From a bacterium BMS3Bbin08 (GTDB lineage: Bacteria > Nitrospirota > Thermodesulfovibrionia > UBA6902 > BMS3Bbin08), in assembly GCA_002897775.1 (NCBI GenBank), contig BDTR01000053.1, positions 1-64,000 on the forward strand: a stretch of DNA of 64,000 nt, written 5' to 3'. Shown here piece by piece: positions 1 to 8,573 of this stretch. Position 1 is the first letter of the stretch. Each line of letters starts with the position of its first letter. The position numbers were made by a program, and so were the translations under genes. The notes under the pieces are model-generated. The model was not told the origin of the DNA and did not search any database. It was given only the letters and a program-made list of their open reading frames with translations.

Positions 1-644
1 GTAACGGGACCGCGGCCGGAACAGTGATGATCTCGGATATTAATCCCGAAGGGGGCTCCTATCCCTGGGATTTTCTCCGCATAAACCCGCTTTATTTCTC
101 CGCGGATGACGGGACAAACGGCAGGGAGCTGTGGATAAGTGACCGCACGACCGGCGGTACGTTCATGGTTGATATATGCCCCGGCGCCTGCTCGTCAGAC
201 CCGTCTTATCTGACCAATGTAAACGGCACATTGTTTTTCAGGGCAAATGACGTGACAAACGGTTATGAGCTTTGGAAAAGTGACGGCACGCTTGCAGGCA
301 CGGTCATGGTCAAAGACATAAATCCCGGCGGTAGTTCGTATCCGTATGATCTAACCAATGTTAACGGTACTTTGTTTTTCCAGGCATATGATGTTTTAAA
401 CGGTTATGAACTATGAAAGAGCGACGGCACTGACGCAGGCACGGTTATGGTCAAAGACATAAATCCCGACAGTTCCAGTTCGTCACCGAATGATCTAACC
501 AATGTCAACGGAACATTATTCTTTAGTGCCGATGACGGAACAAACGGATGTGAACCGTGGAAGAGTGACGGCACAACAGCAGGCACAGTTATGATAGCTG
601 ATATCAACCCCGGACTTCCAAATGGGCTGAATTGTGTGAAATAG
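1..644 (+). pseudogene. ELWKSDGT-repeat protein (3' part), interrupted by in-frame TGA
   Basis: The window opens inside a gene paralogous to the one at 2322-4034; the first 200 bases are almost identical to the stretch from 2485 in that copy. Reading from base 3, the protein contains five repeats of about 47 residues with the core E-L-W-K-S-D-G-T-x-x-G-T-V-M-V-K-D. At 414-416 the codon expected to be TGG (Trp of ELW) is TGA. The frame then stays open to TAG at 642-644, so only this one codon breaks the gene. Compared with the downstream copy it has fewer repeats and lacks the insert-bearing unit, as expected from recombination between repeats. Such repeats are found in secreted or surface proteins and are likely beta-propeller blades. 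Function unknown. The 5' end, with any signal peptide, lies outside the window. Confidence 0.8.
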
Positions 645-719
645 TAGCGGATATCAGCAATTGCATGTAGAAAAATTCATATATTTCACAAATCTGTTCA
701 TAACAGAATTCTTTTTAAA

Positions 720-754
720 GTAAACACAGGGCATAAAGCCCTGTGTTTACTTTT
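720..754 (+). terminator. Rho-independent terminator, probably bidirectional
   Basis: A perfect 13-bp inverted repeat (GTAAACACAGGGC, loop ATAAA) is followed by TTTT on this strand. It is preceded by a T-rich/AAA stretch that would serve the opposite strand. It lies between the convergent ELWKSDGT gene and the ATPase gene at 784-2037. Almost the same hairpin follows the second ELWKSDGT copy (4133-4167), so the duplication included the terminator. Confidence 0.85.
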
Positions 755-783
755 GAGCTGAATTGCACGATTCTCAGGCTTTT

Positions 784-2037
784 TCAACAGCCAAACAACC
801 ACCAATCAGGCACTGCAAACACTTTTTCTGTAATTTTTATTATCTTCTCACCAGGATAAATGATGTACCCGTTTTTAATTTCCGGATAACACGATAAAAA
901 TGAATGTAATCCTGAGGCATCTCTGCGAGAGGGTTCTGTTGACCATTTAACTTCGAAAGGGATAAGCCCGTCTGTTGTTGACAGCACAATGTCAACCTCT
1001 GCTTTATCTTGTGTTCTCCAGGTGAAGCTCTCGGCATGAATATCGTAATTAACCAGTGTCTTTTTTATTTCACTGAAGATAAATGATTCGTAAATACGCC
1101 CAATTTGCCCGCGGGTTGCTGCTGATTGAAGAGAAAAGCCTGTTCCGAGAGGTTGATGCAGGAGGAGAGGATCTGTTACATAAAGTTTTGGTTGTTTTAC
1201 CAGACGCTTGGCCGGATTTCTTAAAAAAACATTTACTAACTCTATGACCATCATTGCCTTCAACTGGTATGTATAATTGGATGCAGTCGGCTGACTAACT
1301 CCAATCAATTGCGCTAATCTGCTGGAATTAATAAATTGCGCGTTCTGGGCAAATAAGACTTGCGCTGCCTGCTCAAATGCCGCCACATCACGTATATTAA
1401 ATTGCTCAACCACTATCGGGAGAATATAGGTTCTTACATAATCACTGCTCCAGATAATCCGTGCGTCCCTGTCAGTCACCAGACATGGTGTTGGATAACC
1501 ACCCCATAGAATCCTCTCCTCTCTTAGCCGGTTTGTCTCCACAGGCGATACAGGTGGTGAAATTTCAGCAGGTATATTATTGTTGATGATTGCAAAGAGG
1601 CCGGGTGTCTGTTTTTCGCCAGCCAATTCCTGCCAGGAAAGAGGATAAATTGGTAAAAGGCTGACCCTTCCGGCAAGCGACTCTTTAATCCTGCGGAGTA
1701 ATAAATAGTTCCCGGAGTTGGCAAGGCAGATACCCGTTGGCTCCGGGTCATAACGATCAATAAGGATTTTTACTGCACTGAAAATTTCCGGAACCTTGGC
1801 TGCCTCATCGATAAACAAATATCTTCCGGGTTGATACCAATGTTCCAGATACCTCAGGGGGTCTTTTGCGGCTTCTACTCTCTCCAGAGGGTCATCAAAT
1901 GACAGGATAGCGCCATTATGGCGCTTGAGAATCTTTTTTAAAAGGTACGACTTGCCCACCTGTCTCGAACCTAAAAGAGCAACTGAGCGCCATTTGGCAA
2001 GCCGGGAAATAATAACCTTTTCTACCTGTCTTTCCAT
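784..2037 (-). CDS. AAA+ ATPase with DUF4143 domain
   Basis: Product of 417 residues. The N-terminal AAA_14-type P-loop domain has Walker A GSRQVGKS (about residues 23-30) and Walker B LFIDEA (about 74-79). A winged-helix-like segment follows near LIGVSQPTASNYTYQL, then a C-terminal DUF4143 domain with a PD-(D/E)XK-like signature (EVDIVL...FEVKW, about residues 365-385). Members of this family are common, are often carried on mobile DNA, and have no settled function. It lies between the two ELWKSDGT copies, convergent with the first, and its start is 26 bp downstream of a decayed HEPN gene on the same strand. No Shine-Dalgarno is visible before the ATG. Confidence 0.85.
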   Translation of the reverse strand: MERQVEKVIISRLAKWRSVALLGSRQVGKSYLLKKILKRHNGAILSFDDPLERVEAAKDPLRYLEHWYQPGRYLFIDEAAKVPEIFSAVKILIDRYDPEPTGICLANSGNYLLLRRIKESLAGRVSLLPIYPLSWQELAGEKQTPGLFAIINNNIPAEISPPVSPVETNRLREERILWGGYPTPCLVTDRDARIIWSSDYVRTYILPIVVEQFNIRDVAAFEQAAQVLFAQNAQFINSSRLAQLIGVSQPTASNYTYQLKAMMVIELVNVFLRNPAKRLVKQPKLYVTDPLLLHQPLGTGFSLQSAATRGQIGRIYESFIFSEIKKTLVNYDIHAESFTWRTQDKAEVDIVLSTTDGLIPFEVKWSTEPSRRDASGLHSFLSCYPEIKNGYIIYPGEKIIKITEKVFAVPDWWLFGC

Positions 2038-2063
2038 TAAGTTCTATTTTTACATACTATACT

Positions 2064-2240
2064 TTAAAAAACAAGCTCTATTTTTAAAATATATAAAATG
2101 GAGTACGAGTTTAAACATACTGTCAGGATAATCTTTAGATCAATTCCGAAATATTCATGAGCGATCACGTTTCTCAATCCTGACATTCTGCGCCAGGGTA
2201 TTTCCGCGTATCCTATACTAGGCCCTTTTCCATTGACATA
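2064..2240 (-). pseudogene. DUF86/HEPN (HepT-like) C-terminal remnant
   Basis: On the minus strand this stretch translates to a short open segment containing EIPWRRMSGLRNVIAHEYFGID, ending in TAA at 2064-2066. The block E-I-P-W-(x)n-R-N-x-x-x-H-x-Y-F-G-(I/V)-D is the hallmark C-terminal motif of DUF86 HEPN proteins (HepT toxins of MNT/HEPN pairs), including the RxxxxH active-site pattern. Upstream the frame meets a stop within about 15 codons and no start is present, so only the last third survives. No partner nucleotidyltransferase is seen nearby. Too short for default gene calling. Confidence 0.75.
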
Positions 2241-2321
2241 CAAGGCTTTTTTATGTTAGTACATACATACGTATCTTTATGTCTGTTCTTAAAAAATCAT
2301 ACATAAATGGAGGTAGGAGTT

Positions 2322-4034
2322 ATGAAGAAGGCGGTATTGTTGTGGTTTGTTTTGTTAATGGCATTGATATTTACAGCATGTCAGGGCGGTCATACCGGGG
2401 AAGAGGGAGGTGCGGCATCCGGCGAACAAGGGTTTTACTATTTTGAAGGAAGCAATGGAGCGGACTCATGGGAGCCGTGGATAAGTAACGGGACCGCGGC
2501 CGGAACAGTGATGATCTCGGATATTAATCCCGAAGGGGGCTCCTATCCCTGGGATTTTCTCCGCATAAACCCGCTTTATTTCTCCGCGGATGACGGGACA
2601 AACGGCAGGGAACTGTGGATAAGTGACCGCACGACCGGCGGTACGTTCATGGTTGATATATGCCCCGGCACCTGCTCGTCAAGCCCGGATAATTTAACCA
2701 ATGTAAACGGCACATTGTTTTTCAGTGCAAATGACGGAACAGGCGGTGAAGGCACTGTATCTGATGGTTCAAATGGTTATAAACTCAGGGCATCTGAAGG
2801 TTCAAATAGTGAACTATGGAAAAGTGACGGCACTGAAACAGGCACGGTCATGGTCAAAGACATATATCCCGGCGGTAGCTCGTCACCGTCTTATCTGACC
2901 AATGTAAACGGCACTTTGTTTTTCAGGGCAAATGACGTGACAAACGGTTATGAGCTTTGGAAAAGCGACGGCACTGACGCAGGCACGGTCATGGTCAAAG
3001 ACATAGATCCCGGCGGTAGTTCGTTTCCGTCTTATCTGACCAATGTAAACGGCACATTGTTTTTCCAGGCATATGACGCAACAAACGGTTATGAACTATG
3101 GAAAAGCGACGGCACTGCCGCAGGCACGGTCATGGTCAAAGACATATATCCCGACGGTAGTTCGTATCCGCAGTATCTAACCAATGTTAACGGTACTTTG
3201 TTTTTCAGGGCAGATGATGGTTCAAACGGCAGAGAGCTTTGGAAAAGTGACGGCACTGACGCAGGCACGGTCATGGTCAAAGACATATATCCCGGCGATA
3301 GTTCGTATCCGCAGTATCTAACCAATGTAAACGGCACTTTGTTTTTCCAGGCATATGACGTGACAAACGGTTATGAGCTTTGGAAAAGCGACGGCACTGC
3401 CGCAGGCACGGTCATGGTCAAAGACATATATCCCGGCGATAGTTCGTATCCGCAGTATCTAACCAATGTAAACGGCACTTTGTTTTTCCAGGCATATGAC
3501 GCAACAAACGGTTATGAACTATGGAAAAGTGACGGCACTGAAACAGGCACGGTCATGGTCAAAGACATATATCCCGGCGGTAGTTCGTATCCGCAGTATC
3601 TAACCAATGTAAACGGCACTTTGTTTTTCAGGGCAAATGACGTGACAAACGGTTATGAGCTTTGGAAAAGCGACGGCACTGCCGCAGGCACGGTCATGGT
3701 CAAAGACATATATCCCGGCGATAGTTCGTATCTGTATAATCTAACCAATGTAAACGGCACTTTGTTTTTCAGTGCAAATGACAGTTTAAATGGTTATGAG
3801 CTTTGGAAAAGCGACGGCACTGAAACAGGCACGGTCATGGTCAAAGACATAAATCCCGACGGCGAAGATTCGTATCCGGATGATCTAACCAATGTAAACG
3901 GTACATTGTTTTTCAGCGCTGATAACGGGACAAACGGATGTGAGCCGTGGAAGAGTGACGGCACAACAGCAGGCACAGTTATGATAGCTGATATCAACCC
4001 CGGACCTCCAAATGGAATAGAATGTATAGACTAA
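2322..4034 (+). CDS. ELWKSDGT-repeat lipoprotein
   Basis: I place the start at ATG 2322, not the ATG 15 bases upstream: GGAGGTAGGAGTT sits directly before it, and the protein then begins with a clean lipoprotein signal (MKKAVLLW... with lipobox FTAC, Cys about residue 20). About 570 residues. The mature protein carries eleven ELWKSDGT-type motifs spaced about 47 residues apart. Repeats 3-10 are nearly identical; unit 2 carries an extra 20-odd residue Gly/Ser insert. The repeats probably form beta-propeller blades on an outer-membrane or surface-anchored protein. It has its own terminator (4133-4167). Paralogue of the broken gene at 1-644. Substrate or partner unknown. Confidence 0.88.
   Translation: MKKAVLLWFVLLMALIFTACQGGHTGEEGGAASGEQGFYYFEGSNGADSWEPWISNGTAAGTVMISDINPEGGSYPWDFLRINPLYFSADDGTNGRELWISDRTTGGTFMVDICPGTCSSSPDNLTNVNGTLFFSANDGTGGEGTVSDGSNGYKLRASEGSNSELWKSDGTETGTVMVKDIYPGGSSSPSYLTNVNGTLFFRANDVTNGYELWKSDGTDAGTVMVKDIDPGGSSFPSYLTNVNGTLFFQAYDATNGYELWKSDGTAAGTVMVKDIYPDGSSYPQYLTNVNGTLFFRADDGSNGRELWKSDGTDAGTVMVKDIYPGDSSYPQYLTNVNGTLFFQAYDVTNGYELWKSDGTAAGTVMVKDIYPGDSSYPQYLTNVNGTLFFQAYDATNGYELWKSDGTETGTVMVKDIYPGGSSYPQYLTNVNGTLFFRANDVTNGYELWKSDGTAAGTVMVKDIYPGDSSYLYNLTNVNGTLFFSANDSLNGYELWKSDGTETGTVMVKDINPDGEDSYPDDLTNVNGTLFFSADNGTNGCEPWKSDGTTAGTVMIADINPGPPNGIECID
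2811..3941 (+). repeat. 141-bp tandem coding repeat, eight units
   Basis: The codon for Glu of ELW recurs at 2811, 2952, 3093, 3234, 3375, 3516, 3657 and 3798, an exact 141-bp period. The next unit is 144 bp. Several units are nearly identical at the DNA level, so the array can expand or contract in frame by recombination. Confidence 0.9.
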
Positions 4035-4132
4035 ATGGGATGAATTGTGGAGGATCGTAATGGATATCAGCAATTGCATGTAGAAAAATTCATATAATTC
4101 ACAGATCCGTTCATAACAGGAGTTTTTTTAAA

Positions 4133-4167
4133 GTAAACACAGGGCATAACGCCCTGTGTTTACTTTT
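4133..4167 (+). terminator. Rho-independent terminator after ELWKSDGT lipoprotein gene
   Basis: A 13-bp perfect stem (GTAAACACAGGGC) with loop ATAAC is followed by TTTT. It matches the terminator at 720-754. Confidence 0.85.
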
Positions 4168-4407
4168 GAGCTGGATTCCGGCCTAAGGACCCGCCTACCG
4201 GCAGGCAGGCTGCCGGCTTGTCCCGGTTTATCCGTTCTCCGCATCTCCATTTTCCGTAGCGCTGCGAAGGATGAACCGTGGAATGACAAATTTCTTCATT
4301 AAAATATCCGGTAAGGGTATTTTAATGGGGTAAACACCATTAGAAATGTGCAATACAGGTTTTCTAACGGGGTTTACATTACATCCCTTTCTATTTACAA
4401 TTAACCG
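4168..4407. other. Intergenic region with two hairpins and a dispersed repeat
   Basis: No gene seen. It contains a GCCTACCGGCAGGCAGGC repeat (about 4193-4211) that recurs near 36889 and 52141. It also has a perfect 10-bp hairpin CATTAAAATA...TATTTTAATG (4297-4327) and a 17-bp near-perfect hairpin (4330-4346 with 4361-4377). Neither hairpin has a T-run, so they are not typical terminators. They lie just before the PAP2-GT39 gene and could be a leader structure or an operator. Confidence 0.5.
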
Positions 4408-6522
4408 ATGGATACATCCTTATTTGTCTTTATAAACCAGGGCCTGCAGAACTCTTTCCTTGATTACTTGATGCCTCTTATATCCCGCAAGTGGTATCTG
4501 TTTGTCATTGCCGTTGCAATTATATCAGCCATGAAGGACCGGAAGAAGGGCATAATGGTTTTTGTTCTTTGTCTGATAGCTGCGGCAGTCGCTGACGGAG
4601 GCGGTAATGTGCTTAAACATCTCATTGCGCGCCCAAGGCCGTGTCTTGTTCTTGAAAGTGTGAGACTTGTGGGCAGCGGCTGCGGCGGATCTTTTTCCCT
4701 GCCGTCCAATCACGCGCTTATCGCTTTTACAGTAGCAGCGGTATTCAGCCATTTTTTCAGAAGAGCTATTGTGCCAATGTTTCTGATCGCCGTGCTTGTG
4801 GCGCTTTCAAGAGTTTATATTGGAGTCCATTATCCCTCAGATGTGCTTGCAAGCGCGGCATTGGGAGGAGTTACGGCCGGGTGTATTCTTTTCCTGTACA
4901 AGTGGTCTACAGAGAGATATAAGGAAAAGCCTGATACAACCGTCATGATTATCAGTCTGCTTGCGCTCACACTGTTCCGCTATTATTACCTGGTGACAGG
5001 CCCGGTCGGCCTTGGCCCTGATGAGGCGCAATACTGGGACTGGTCACGCCGGCTGGATCTTAGTTATTATTCCAAGGGCCCTGTGATCGCCTATCTGATC
5101 GCGGCAAGCACATGGCTGACAGGAGATACTGTTTATGGCGTCAGGTTCTTTGCGCCTTTGCTGCTCCTGCTTGGATCAGTGTTTATTTACAGGCTCACAA
5201 TGGAGCTTTATCACGACACCAGAAAGGCAACTGCGGCAGCGCTTGTTTTTCAGATAACGCCCCTTTTTGCCGTGTTCGGAGTGATAATGACCATTGACGC
5301 TCCGTTCATATTCTTCTGGATACTCTCGCTTTATCTGTTCTGGAAAGCAGTAAGTGGACAAAAACCGGAAGATAAGAGCTTAAGAAGCTACGAAGATGAG
5401 AACCTCTCAGCCTCTCAACCTCTTAATTTCTCAACTTCCAGGCCGGACACTTTACAACGTGCCTCTCACGCTTCAAAGAGGTATTGGTATTTGCTTGGTC
5501 TCGCAGTCGGTCTTGGTTTGCTGACCAAATATACAATGGCTTTTTTCTATTTGTGCGCGTTTTTGTTCATTGTTACATCCAAAGACCACCGGTCCCAGCT
5601 GAAGACACCAGGGCCTTATCTTGCTTTTTTATTGAGCCTTGTTGTGTTCAGCCCTGTGTTGATATGGAACGCCGGACATGACTGGGTCACTTTTAAACAC
5701 ACCGCCGGCCAGACGCACATCGCTGAGGGGCTGAGGATATCGATAAAGGACTTTTTTGAATTTATTGGTTCGCAGATAGGTGTCCTTTCGCCCCTGCTGT
5801 TCTTTGCAGTGATGATCGGAGCGATAAGGAATTATGTCAATCGTCAATCGTCAATCGTCAATCGTTATTTGTTCTGGTTCTGGGCGCCTGTTCTGGTTTT
5901 TTTCGTATTAAAGAGCCTCCAGGCAAAAGTGCAGGCGAACTGGGCAATGTTCGCTTATATCGCGGTGTTCATAGCCTTCGCGGATTTTTTCTATAGTAAG
6001 ACGCATAAAAAGTGGGAAAAAATATTCGTGACTGTCGCGCTCTGCCTGGCATTTTTTCAAACGGCTGCCGCTCACTACCCAAAGATCCTTAACCTGCCTG
6101 TTAAGATGGATCCTTCATCGCGGCTAAGGGGATGGGTGGAATTGGGAATAAAAACAGGAGAGGTTTATAATAGTATGCTCTCCTCGGGAAGCAGTGAGGT
6201 GTTTATCTTTTCGGATAAGTACCAGGTGGCAGGCGAACTTGCTTTTTATACGCCGGGCCAACCATACACGTACTGTGTGAACCTGGGCAGGAGAATGAAC
6301 CAGTACGATATATGGGGCGGCTTTGACAGGCTTTTGGGTCAGGACGCGATCTTTGTTACAATAGGGGAGGGCGACATGCCGGAAGCGCTTGAGAAGGCCT
6401 TTGAGTCGCACGAAAAGGAAAGCTTTACAGTTAAAGAAGGGGACAGGATATTAAGGCAGTACTCGATCTTCAGGAGTTATGATTTTAAAGGACTCGAACC
6501 GAGAAAAACCGAAAGTTATTAA
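4408..6522 (+). CDS. PAP2 lipid phosphatase - GT39 (ArnT/PMT-like) fusion
   Basis: Product of 704 residues joining two membrane enzymes. Residues about 1-170 are a PAP2 phosphatase with the three motifs K-x6-RP (KHLIARPRP), PSNH (PSGH variant) and SRx5Hx3D (SRVYIGVHYPSD). Residues about 180-700 are a multi-spanning glycosyltransferase 39 domain with the catalytic-type loop GPDEAQYWDW. Inferred role: dephosphorylate a polyprenyl (pyro)phosphate and use a polyprenyl-linked sugar to modify an envelope lipid or protein. It starts a run with a GT2, a flippase and a sugar-kinase-like gene, consistent with making and moving a lipid-linked sugar. Two stretches of short degenerate repeat DNA lie inside the frame (5386-5450 and 5836-5863). 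No clear Shine-Dalgarno before the ATG. Confidence 0.85.
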   Translation: MDTSLFVFINQGLQNSFLDYLMPLISRKWYLFVIAVAIISAMKDRKKGIMVFVLCLIAAAVADGGGNVLKHLIARPRPCLVLESVRLVGSGCGGSFSLPSNHALIAFTVAAVFSHFFRRAIVPMFLIAVLVALSRVYIGVHYPSDVLASAALGGVTAGCILFLYKWSTERYKEKPDTTVMIISLLALTLFRYYYLVTGPVGLGPDEAQYWDWSRRLDLSYYSKGPVIAYLIAASTWLTGDTVYGVRFFAPLLLLLGSVFIYRLTMELYHDTRKATAAALVFQITPLFAVFGVIMTIDAPFIFFWILSLYLFWKAVSGQKPEDKSLRSYEDENLSASQPLNFSTSRPDTLQRASHASKRYWYLLGLAVGLGLLTKYTMAFFYLCAFLFIVTSKDHRSQLKTPGPYLAFLLSLVVFSPVLIWNAGHDWVTFKHTAGQTHIAEGLRISIKDFFEFIGSQIGVLSPLLFFAVMIGAIRNYVNRQSSIVNRYLFWFWAPVLVFFVLKSLQAKVQANWAMFAYIAVFIAFADFFYSKTHKKWEKIFVTVALCLAFFQTAAAHYPKILNLPVKMDPSSRLRGWVELGIKTGEVYNSMLSSGSSEVFIFSDKYQVAGELAFYTPGQPYTYCVNLGRRMNQYDIWGGFDRLLGQDAIFVTIGEGDMPEALEKAFESHEKESFTVKEGDRILRQYSIFRSYDFKGLEPRKTESY
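5836..5863 (+). repeat. Heptamer GTCAATC x4 inside the PAP2-GT39 gene
   Basis: Four perfect 7-bp units lie within the coding sequence, in a predicted loop between membrane segments (translated around NYVNRQSSIVNRYLF). Gain or loss of one unit would shift the frame. Confidence 0.85.
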
Positions 6523-6616
6523 GTTATTTAGTTATTAAGTCATTACAATAACTCAATGACTCAATTACTGAATGACCTGTTTGCTTCATGACTTGTATAA
6601 TTAAAGGGAGGAGAGT

Positions 6617-7588
6617 TTGTTCGTTTCCATAGTGGTGCCGCTTTACAATGAGGAAGAAAGCATAGAGCCCCTTCATAAGGCGCTTAAGTCTGTGATGGAC
6701 GCTGAAGGAAAAGATTATGAACTTATCTTTGTTGACGACGGCAGCACGGACAGCACATTTCAGAAGCTCGAAAAACTCGGGGCAGAGGACAGCAGGGTCA
6801 GGCCTTTAAGCTTCAGGCGCAACTTCGGGCAGACAGCGGCATTTGCAGCTGGTTTTGACCATGCAAAGGGTGACGTGATAGTGACCATTGACGGTGATCT
6901 TCAGAATGATCCCAAAGATATTCCTAAACTGCTTTCCCTGATAGGGAGAAACGACATTGTAAGCGGGTGGAGGCGCAAGAGAAGGGACCCTTTCCTTACC
7001 AGAAGGCTCCCATCAATGGCTGCCAACTGGATCATAAGCCGGGTGACAGGGGTAAAGCTCCATGATTATGGATGTACCCTTAAGGCGTATAAGGCCGAGG
7101 TTGTAAAAAACATTAATCTTTACGGTGAAATGCACAGGTTTATACCGGCAGTCGCGAGTTTGTATGGAGTAAAAATAGCAGAGGTAGAGACAATTCACCA
7201 TCCGAGGCTGTATGGTACTTCAAAATACGGGATATCAAGGACGATAAGAGTATTGCTGGACCTGATAACAGTCAAATTTCTGCAGAGCTTTTCAACAAGG
7301 CCTCTTCAGGCTTTCGGCCCCTTAGGCATGTTATGCGGGTTCGGTGGTTTTGTGATAAACCTTTATCTCGTTGTTTTAAAAATATTGGGTCAATCAATCG
7401 GCGGCAGGCCGTTACTTTTGTTCGGCACACTTCTTATAATAGTCGGCATTCAGCTTATAGGCATGGGGCTTCTTGGAGAAATGCTCGTCAGGGTATATCA
7501 TGAGAGCCAGAAAAAGCCAATATATGTATTAAAGGGCGTAGAATCTCTTGACGTCCCAAAGAGTCCTGAAATTGAAAAAGATCCTTAG
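6617..7588 (+). CDS. Family 2 glycosyltransferase (DPM1/GtrB/ArnC-like)
   Basis: Product of 323 residues, started by TTG at 6617 behind GGGAGGAGAG. The N-terminal GT-A domain has FVDDGSTDST and the DxD-type motif TIDGDLQND; two C-terminal membrane segments follow. This is the standard plan of enzymes that move a sugar from a nucleotide donor to undecaprenyl or dolichyl phosphate. Inferred role: supply the lipid-linked sugar used by the upstream GT39 domain. Degenerate ACTCAAT/GTTATT repeats fill the gap to the upstream gene. Confidence 0.9.
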   Translation: MFVSIVVPLYNEEESIEPLHKALKSVMDAEGKDYELIFVDDGSTDSTFQKLEKLGAEDSRVRPLSFRRNFGQTAAFAAGFDHAKGDVIVTIDGDLQNDPKDIPKLLSLIGRNDIVSGWRRKRRDPFLTRRLPSMAANWIISRVTGVKLHDYGCTLKAYKAEVVKNINLYGEMHRFIPAVASLYGVKIAEVETIHHPRLYGTSKYGISRTIRVLLDLITVKFLQSFSTRPLQAFGPLGMLCGFGGFVINLYLVVLKILGQSIGGRPLLLFGTLLIIVGIQLIGMGLLGEMLVRVYHESQKKPIYVLKGVESLDVPKSPEIEKDP

Positions 7589-8516
7589 TTTTACCCTGAA
7601 ATTCCTTGTCAGCGGCTCCCTCCTGCTGTACCTTTTCTATTTTTCAGGTATTGTGGACGTGCAGGAGGTGATCAAGACCCTCAGTCATACCCGGGTGTCG
7701 ATCTATATCCCGGCTTTTTTTGTTTATCTGGGTGCGGCGTTTGTTTCTACAAAACGCTGGTCGCTGTTCATCCCTGCCCGCCTGAAATATTCGAGGCTAG
7801 TCTCTTTATTTTTTATAGGTTCTTTTTTTAACACGTTTCTGCCCGGCCTTGTAGGCGGAGACGCTGTAAAGGCTTATTATCTCTACAAGGACATGGGCAA
7901 AGGCAGGGGCGGCGGTTCGCTGGCATCTGTTTTTATGGACAGGTATCTGGGTTTTATCGCAATGAGCACGATCGCGTTGATCGCTTTGATAGCCGGTTAT
8001 CCATATGTTAAAGGCACTGAAATAACGTGGTTTGTCCCGGTCCTGTGCGCCGTCGTCGTGGTGGCGAGCCTTGTCCTGTGGGGACTTAACTGGGGAAGGA
8101 TAAAGTTCCTTAAAGACTTTTACACGCCTCTGATGGGGTTCAAGGGTGAAAAGAAGAATATCTGCAAAGGTTTGCTGCTGGGAGCTGCCGTGCAGATACT
8201 CGGGATAACATGTATATATATACTCTCGCTCGCGATAGGGCTGAAGGTGCCGGTTATTTATTTTTTTATTTTTGTTCCGATAATAAATGCCCTTGCGGCG
8301 ATCCCTGTTTCGATTGCGGGCCTGGGTATAAGGGAGACCGGTTTTGCGGCCCTGTTTAAAATGGTCTTTGATCAGGTCGGCGTGACTTCCGGCCAGGCGG
8401 TAAGTCTTTCCATTCTTTTATTCCTGACCATATTCCTGATAAGTCTGATCGGCGGTATTGAATATCTGAGGCTGGGAAAACCTCCTGTACAGGAGACACA
8501 GACAAAGACGGGCTGA
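7572..8516 (+). CDS. Lysylphosphatidylglycerol synthase TM-region / UPF0104 flippase-like protein
   Basis: About 314 residues with roughly eight hydrophobic spans and the family's FLPGLVGGDAVKAYYL and IAGLGIRETGF motifs. Proteins of this family are the membrane half of MprF-type flippases, or free-standing homologues near glycosyltransferases. I choose TTG 7572 (MKKILSFTL...); a TTG at 7548 is also in frame and would increase the overlap with the GT2 gene. The overlap implies translational coupling. Probable role: flipping or handling the lipid-linked sugar, by context. Confidence 0.8.
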   Translation: MKKILSFTLKFLVSGSLLLYLFYFSGIVDVQEVIKTLSHTRVSIYIPAFFVYLGAAFVSTKRWSLFIPARLKYSRLVSLFFIGSFFNTFLPGLVGGDAVKAYYLYKDMGKGRGGGSLASVFMDRYLGFIAMSTIALIALIAGYPYVKGTEITWFVPVLCAVVVVASLVLWGLNWGRIKFLKDFYTPLMGFKGEKKNICKGLLLGAAVQILGITCIYILSLAIGLKVPVIYFFIFVPIINALAAIPVSIAGLGIRETGFAALFKMVFDQVGVTSGQAVSLSILLFLTIFLISLIGGIEYLRLGKPPVQETQTKTG

Positions 8517-8573
8517 AGACGCTAGCTCGGTCACGGTCGCTTCAGTTCCCGCCGGCAGGAGAAAAGGAGATTT

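Noticed and set aside
414-416. Selenocysteine or reassigned UGA in the first ELWKSDGT copy
   Set aside because: No SECIS-like hairpin directly after the codon was evident, other genes use TGA as a normal stop, and the paralogue has Trp.
2811-3941. CRISPR array
   Set aside because: The 141-bp repeats are coding, contiguous and without spacers.
4330-4377. Terminator
   Set aside because: Long stem but no T-run on either strand.
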